Positions 57,662 to 64,000 of a DNA stretch of 64,000 nt are shown here, piece after piece (position 1 is the first letter of the stretch; each line of letters begins with the position of its first letter). This DNA is from Plantago major (lineage: Eukaryota; Streptophyta; Magnoliopsida; Lamiales; Plantaginaceae): contig CM048840.1 of assembly GCA_026545765.1 (NCBI GenBank), positions 46,674,580 to 46,738,579 on the forward strand, written 5' to 3'. The notes beneath the pieces were generated by a model. It was not told the origin of the DNA and did not search any database. It saw only the letters and a list, made by a program, of their open reading frames with translations. A program made the translations under genes and the position numbers.

Positions 57662-59174
57662 TGTTAAGAATATCTTTTTAGATTTCGATCAGCAACATAA
57701 TGACTTATCTTAGCTCAGAAAGGTGCTTAGTACTCTTGGTTCACTTGAACATTGTAAAAGAGGAAAATCACTAAGTATGTTAGTCTAGCAAATCTTGTAT
57801 AGGATGTTCGGTCTCTGAATGTAATTTTTATTTATTTATAGAAGACCAAGAAGGAAGCATCCAAGCAAAGGAACTCATTTCCAGAAGACTGAAGTTTGCT
57901 CAAGATTGCTGAAGACTAAGGAGAAAAAGTCTCCTCAGATACCTATGTCCAGAAACCTTGAACCAACAAGTTTTACTCAATGGATATCTGAGAACTCAAG
58001 TGTACTGAGTAAGGAACGTGTCAAGTCTCAGAAAGCTTCACGTATCCGTTAAGACAACAAGACAAATATAATACAATGCATTTATTGCTCGGACAAAAAT
58101 GTCTGCACAAAAGCAGAAGTCTCTGAAGAAGAAGACAAATAACTCTGCAGTACTATATACATATATCAATAGTTTGAATTGGAATTGAGCCTAACGGATA
58201 CTATTCAAACGTCTTCAAATTCAACTATAAATATCACCACTTAGAATGCTTGAAAACACACCTTGAACTTACACTGAAACTACACACGAACTTTCAACTT
58301 ACTGAATATCTGCAAGTGATCTCTCAAACATAAAAGCTTTCTTACTACTTACTTCTGTTGCGACTAAAGCTTTAGAACTCTAAGTAGTATACAAGTTCTA
58401 AGTGTCCTGATCCTTAACAAGCATTGCTATATGTAAAGGAGTTGAATCAAAAGATCTAGTATCTGAGATTCATTATCTAGAACATTTAACAAAGACTTGG
58501 GTTAGTAAAGAACAAGTTACCATACATTGTGAAGTGTATTAAGTAATCTTGATTCTATATAGCTTTCTGAAATAACTGTGTAAGTTATAAAGAAGCTCAC
58601 CTGACAAAATACCTTAACCACACACCAACAGGCGTGGAGTACAGGAAGTACTTAGTTTGGGAAACTAAGGAACAACTCCAAGGTTACTGAGCACAGGAAG
58701 TACTTAGTTTTGGAAATTAAGGAATAGCTCAAAAGGTTTCTGAGTAGAGGAAGTACATGGCTCAAATAGCTGGGGAACAACTCAGGGGGAAACATTTGGT
58801 TGGGAACCAAGTGTTGCAGGAATCGAGAGATAGGATATTTGTAAGGGTACATCATTTATCTATCTTAATGGATTCTAGGTTTGAGAAAGGCCGAAGTGGA
58901 TTAGTTGAAGGATTACGCCACCTTCAGATACCGCTATAATTTGCTGTGTTATTTACTTACTGCATTTATCTTGCTTTATTCATCTTGTTAAGTATTTACA
59001 CACTTTCACTCTGCTGAGCACGTGCACTTATCACAGAAAGTTTTCCGCTCTCTGAAATTAAGTATCAGATATCTTCACAGATATCTGAGAAACTATGTTT
59101 ATCGACAAAAGTTTTAAAAGACTATTCACCATCCCCTCCTCTAGTCTTTTACTTTGCCATTATCCGGACCAACA
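57662..59174 (+). repeat. 5' LTR of Copia element 2
   Basis: It begins TGTTAAGAATATC and ends GGACCAACA, about 1.5 kb. The start GATCAGCAACATAATGACTT and AGTACTCTTGGTTCACTTGA are shared with the 3' LTR. Internal GAAGTACTTAGTTTGGGAAA-like segments are repeated near 58645 and 58697. Confidence 0.85.
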
Positions 59175-59176
59175 AG

Positions 59177-59188
59177 TGGTATTAGAGC
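59177..59188 (+). other. Primer-binding site of Copia element 2
   Basis: TGGTATTAGAGC, two bases after the LTR; one mismatch from the initiator tRNA-Met complement TGGTATCAGAGC. Confidence 0.85.
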
Positions 59189-59292
59189 AGGAGGTTCCCA
59201 AGCCTTCTGCGCTGAACCTAGATCCCAGATAAGTGCCCACTAACTTTTTAACACCTACACTTGATTTGTTTGTTTAGTGTGTTTGCTACAGG

Positions 59293-61828
59293 ATGTCTTT
59301 GAGCGATGCACCCGTCCTCAAGCCAGAAAACTACGAAAAATTGAAGAACAACATGTTGCATCTGGAAGCCATAAGTGACGAAATGATACATGTCATCAAG
59401 AATGGCCCTATAGTCATTCGACAGCTCAAACAAGTCATAGGAGTTTCAGATGGAAGAGACAAAACACCACCCGACAAGGGTGATGAAAGCAGTGGCTCCT
59501 CCACACCAGAAACTGGGAGAGTCACCGGTCGAATAGAATATGAAGATAAGCCCAGAGAGCTATGGACATTAGAAGATGCCAAGAGACATAGGCTGGATGG
59601 ACAAGCTCGTAACATCATCATACGTTATACTCCAGAGCACATACAGTGTCAACTGTGGGGGTGCAAAAACATCTAAAGTTACCTGGCAATTGATTGAAGA
59701 AATCTGTGCCGGCACTGAGAAAACTAAAGAAAACAAGTTCGAAGTTTTGAAGCTCAAATTCCAAAACTTCAAACAAGGTCCTACAGAGACACTTGAAGAA
59801 CTTGACTTTAGGTTCACAACACTAATGAGTTAAATGGCTGCACTTGGTGAAAGTGATAGATACACTAATTCTGAAAAGGTTAAGACTATTGTGAGAAGTC
59901 TAAACCAAAACTGGGAACATACTCAGTACTTCTACTTCAACCAAGGAATGCCTAACATCACTTCAGTGGAACTCTTCTCACACTTGGCAACTGTCAACTA
60001 TGAGACAACTCAGAGAGGACATGCAGCTACTGAAAAGTCGCATATTGTTGCTCTCTTAACTCAAGGTACTTCTAAAAAGAAGGAAACCAAGGAAGTGACT
60101 GAAGAAAATGCTCTTGTTGTAAAACACATGAAAAGATTTGTGAGTCAAGATATTGAAAGGAGAAAATCCAAAGAGAAGCTGAAAAAGCATCTAGGATCAA
60201 ACTACCATCAGTACAAAAACATACAAAATAGCTCGCTGAACAAGCCTGCTTAGCAATCTGTAAGCACTGATGGTGCAGAAATTGGAAATGATATCTGCTT
60301 CTACTGTCAGAAACCTGGTCACTTTAAAAGAGATTGTCCTACGTTCAACAAGCTAAAGACAGCTGACAGAAAGGAGAGAAGAAACTTCAAGAGAAGTCAG
60401 AGAGCTTTGCTCACTGAAGAATGAAAAAAGATTCAAATCCAATTGGATGCTCTTGACATTGAGTCAGAATCTGAAGATGGAGATTCAGATGACTCCAAGC
60501 TACCTTCACCAGAGTTATGTGGCATAACTCACAATTTGGTTGACTTTGGTCAAAAGAAGAAAGAAATGTGTGGAGTTGCTGAGAAGGTCTTTCCAGATTT
60601 CTCCAACATCAAACAATGTCTAATGGCTGATGAGGTAACCAACATTTCTCAGTTCTTAAATTATGAAAGTGATGAGGAAGGTATAAAAGATCTAGAACAT
60701 CTCAAAAAGGAGCTTGACCTTGATGAAAGAGAATTCTTGGTAGTCCAATCAAGAACTAAGTTTCTGGAAGAAGAAAAGAAATATCTTGAAAAAAAGATTT
60801 CAGAGCTGACCAAGATATCTGAAACAAAGGATGCTGAAAATGCATTTCTAAAGGCTCAGACATCTGAGACAGAGAAATCACACAAAAAGGCTTTGAACGT
60901 GCTTCAAAGGAAATATGAAGATATTCTTTCTGAAAATGAGGAACTCAAAAAGAAAGAACTATATTTTCAATCCTATGCCCAAGCCAGTGATACTCTTACT
61001 GAAGTACAATCTTATCTAAGAGATCCTTCAGAAAAGGTAGGACTTGGGCTTGCCACACAAACCTCTAACTCTACTCCTCTGAAAAAGGGCGATGATAGAA
61101 TGACGTTTGTAAGAAGTAAAAAAGATGGCTCCCAAACAACCTATAGCATTGGTCAAAAAGCTAAGGCTGTTAACAAAGGCAAGGAAGTTATGACCCAACC
61201 TTTGAGGGAGAAACAAGTCTCCAAAAAGAATGTGGAAAAAGTTTCTGAGAAGAAACAACACACTGGAAAGTGCAACCATCCACATTGCTGTGTCTCTCAA
61301 AAAGGAAAAATTGCAGGAGCTGGCAACTTTCCTAACGTATCATTTTTCGGAAAAAACAATGATCTAGAGACTAGTAAAGATGCTGAGAACAGACCTCAGA
61401 TAGCTAAAAGTGCTCGAAATGGCATTGGCTATAGAGCCATCGGGAAACAACTTGATCTGGAACATAAGCAAGAGCAAGAGCGATGGATGAAAGCTAGGAT
61501 TGCTAAAAGTAATGATCTGAAGTGGAAGAACGAACAATCCACTGAAAATCTGAATGCTAGGGCTAGAAGAAATCTGACAAGGAAGGCTAAGTTTTCTGAC
61601 AAGCAGACTCAGCAACCTGACAGGTATCTGAAAGCACCACAAGGAGATCCTAGGAACACACCAAGAAGGAAAATTGTTTTAGATAGCAATGTTACTTGTC
61701 ATTTACACAAAATTCCTCCTTATGTTCCAAGTAGACAAAAGCATGTTCCTAAGAATTACATACTGAAATGGATACCTACTGGAAAATTATTTAGTCTAAA
61801 TGGTTCCATTATTGAAATGAGAACCTAA
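59293..61828 (+). pseudogene. Copia element 2 gag with zinc knuckle and coiled coil
   Basis: Begins MSLSDAPVLKPENYEKLKNN. The UBN2-like part is split by a frameshift near 59650 and a TAA at 59831-59833; TAG at 60251 and TGA at 60421 follow. The zinc knuckle CFYCQKPGHFKRDC lies at about 60297-60340. After it an open 461-codon stretch (60443-61828) is rich in Glu and Lys, with a long coiled coil (LEEEKKYLEKKISELTKISE ... YEDILSENEELKKKE), as in the large gag of Sirevirus-type elements. It ends at TAA before the protease. Confidence 0.85.
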
Positions 61829-61849
61829 CTCCTATTTCATGTTTTGTGC

Positions 61850-63320
61850 AGAACACTCCAACGAAGAAACCAACATGGATTTTTGATAGTGGATGTGGGA
61901 AGCACATGACAGGAGATAAAGTAAATCTGGTCAACTACAAAGTTTGCAACACTGGACCAGATATCAGATTTGCTGGAGGGAATTAAATCCTACGTTAGGA
62001 TTTGGAGAACTGAAATTGGGAGCTCTTACAATTTCAGCTGTTTTATATGTAGAGGGATTGAAATATAATCTCTTAAGCATAAACCAGTTTACAGATAAAG
62101 GTTATTTTGTGAAGATAAAATCAAATATCTGCAAACTAATTGACAATGAGTCAAAACAGACAGTCTTGGTTGCTAGGCAGACAAGGAAGTCTCTATGTTG
62201 CTGACTGGGCATCTGCCACAACTGAAGAATGTCTCATGGTGAGTCAATCTGGCCACACTGAAGAAAATTGGCTATGGCATAAAAGAATGAGTCACTTGAA
62301 CTTCAAAACTCTGAACAAGCTAGCCAAGAAAGAGTTGGTGGTTGGATTACCCAAAATGTCATATAGAAAAGATGGTGTATGCTCAACTTTCCAAATGGGG
62401 AAACAATCCAAAACACCTTTCAAGTCTAAAACTAGACACTCCAGTGAAAGGCCACTACAAATGTTACATATGGATCTTTTTGAATCCTCTGTAACTAGCT
62501 ATGCAGGAAAGAAGTATGGTCTGGTTGTTGTTGATGAATACTCAAGATTCACTTGGGTTGTATTTCTCAAACAAAAATCTGATGCAAGGGTTGAAATAGT
62601 CAACTTGCTGAATAAGCTTGAAGTCATGAAAAATGACAAGGTATATGTAATCAAAACAAACCATGGTACTGAGTTTGTGAACCAGTACATAAAAGAGTTT
62701 TGTACCTGCAAAGGTATACAAAATCAACTATCTTCAGTAAGGACACCACAACAAAATGGTGTTGCTGAAAGAAAGAATGGGACGCTAAAAGAAGCAGCAA
62801 GAACAATGCTTGCTGACACTGAAATAAGTGAAATCTACTGGGTTGAAGCTGTTAACACAGCCTGCTACACACAAAATAGATGTTTGATCAACAAACACCA
62901 TGACAATACTGCTTATGAACTTTTGATTGGTTGACCCCCTAGTATCAAACATCTAAGGGTGTTTGGTTGCAAATGTTTTATTCTTAACAATGGAAAAGAA
63001 TACTTGAGAACATTTCAACCAAAAGTAGATGAAGGAGTATTTCTTGGTTATTCTCTTAATAGCAAAGCCTACAGAATCTACAACAAAAGAACACAAAAGA
63101 TTGAAGAATTTGTTCATATAGTTTTCTATGAAGGGAACAAGAAAGTACCCTTGAATGAAGAACTCTCAGATAGGTTCAAAGAACTAATGATTAAAGATTC
63201 TGAAGAAAAATCCTCAAAAGGAAACAATTATGTCATTCACTTAGAGGATGACTCTGACGATGAAAAGCAACCATTGCTTAGTAACAACAAGATGACTGTT
63301 AGAAAATTTGTTAGATATTT
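61850..63320 (+). pseudogene. Copia element 2 protease-integrase, RT missing
   Basis: The protease motif reads TWIFDSGCGKHMTGD. After a frameshift near 61980, the GAG-pre-integrase reads WLWHKRMSHLNFKTLNKLAK, but its second Cys is replaced (VCSTFQMGKQSK). The integrase keeps HMDLFES and NGVAERKN, but the middle acidic residue is Asn (KTNHGTEF where relatives have SDHGTEF), so it is presumably inactive. A TGA at 62932-62934 interrupts it. The C-terminal part (FGCKCFILNNGKEYLRTF, EGVFLGYSLNSKAYRIYN) runs to an acidic tail, and the 3' LTR begins at once. Confidence 0.88.
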
Positions 63321-64000
63321 TGTTAGAAATATCTGTTTATATTTTGATCAGCAACATGATGACTTATCTTAGTCTCAGAAAGGTGATTAGTACTCTTGGT
63401 TCACTTGAACATTGTAAAAGAGGAAACCCACTAAGTATGATAGTCTAGCTAATCTTGAATAGGATGTTAGGTCTCAAAATGTAATTTTTATTTTATAAAG
63501 AGAAGACCAAGAAGAAGACATCCAAGCAGAACAAGTTCAACGACATTGAAGATTTGAAGAAACTGCACAAGATTACTGAAATAGTTTTGCAGATACCTTG
63601 GCCAGATTTCTTGAAGACGCAAATGATTGCTAAACAAATCATGTCACAAGAGATATCTGAGAAGTCAAGAGGTCCATCTGGAAAACAAGGAAAGTGTCCA
63701 CAGATATCTACACTCAGATACCTTGAGCTTTAAACCACATTTCTGATAAAGAAATATATATTGCAAACAAAGTTGTTTCAATAAAAGTGGTATCTGAAGA
63801 TAAAGATAAGAACGTGCAAAGAATCAGAGAAATCTGATCAAGGTTGTCTCTGATACAAAGCATAGTTCCGTTGGCACTCTGAGACAAAAGTATAGTACAA
63901 TGCATTAAATGCACGACAGAGATGTCCGAACAAAAGCAACGGTAGCTTTTGAAGAAGAAGACAAACTCACATAAGATTATACACAGATATCAATAGTTTG
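63321..64000 (+). repeat. 3' LTR of Copia element 2, incomplete
   Basis: Begins TGTTAGAAATATCTGTTT and follows the 5' LTR in order to CAGATATCAATAGTTTG at the window end, with many substitutions and small indels. Confidence 0.85.

Larger units (their letters stand above)
57662..64000 (+). mobile_element. Copia LTR retrotransposon 2, lacking RT/RNase H; 3' LTR cut by the window end
   Basis: The 5' LTR is 57662-59174 and the 3' LTR starts at 63321. Gag and the protease-integrase part are present, with stops and frameshifts. The sequence then goes straight from the integrase C-terminal region to the 3' LTR, with RT, RNase H and a normal polypurine tract absent. The LTRs differ at many places, so it is older than Copia element 1. 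Confidence 0.9.

Overview
The window is a gene-poor stretch of a plant nuclear genome. Four host genes with GT-AG introns and typical plant proteins sit in AT-rich DNA that is mostly transposable elements. It is a dicot by gene content. The Stowaway and 'AAGTCTCATGAGAGACGG' type MITEs would suit Caryophyllales, but that placement is only an impression.

Host genes, all on the + strand: (1) the last exon of a membrane steroid-binding (MAPR, cytochrome-b5-like) protein, 289-592; (2) a complete three-exon chloroplast GrpE co-chaperone, 1829-7010, with a 3.3 kb first intron that has collected a 41-bp tandem array and two MITEs; (3) a complete eight-exon MATE (DETOXIFICATION) transporter of 483 residues, 18863-22664; (4) a complete eight-exon PIG-A/SETH2-like GPI-anchor glycosyltransferase of 451 residues, 33047-37651, with two leader uORFs and one intron that appears to be GC-AG. 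They have unrelated roles (membrane steroid/heme binding, chloroplast HSP70 nucleotide exchange, efflux, ER GPI synthesis) and form no pathway.

Mobile DNA: 9.4-14.9 kb is an internally deleted CACTA transposon (TSD TTA, palindromic subterminal arrays). It carries a 1.5 kb Pack-MULE (9-bp TSD) that has captured a gene start with its leader. 15.4-17.1 kb holds unusual minisatellites. 23.7-24.8 kb and 26.7-28.7 kb hold two relatives of that MULE, the second with a MITE nested in it (9-bp TSD) and a FAR1-domain fragment further downstream. 37.9-39.7 kb is a PIF/Harbinger element carrying only a decayed SANT/Myb ORF1. 40.5-52.3 kb is a LINE split by a 9.85 kb Copia element. That Copia element has Sirevirus-like traits: a third ORF after pol, several polypurine tracts before the 3' LTR, and palindromic TGTTG-CAACA motifs spread over the whole element. 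57.7-64.0 kb is a second, older Copia element; it lacks RT and RNase H, its 3' LTR directly follows the integrase region, and it runs off the window.

The most unusual signals are the dispersed palindromes in the first Copia element, the Pack-MULE inside the CACTA element, the 21-bp/105-bp higher-order minisatellite, and two splice-site peculiarities (NAGNAG in GrpE, GC-AG in PIG-A). I see no clearly new system. All homology calls are from reading the sequence; no database search was run.
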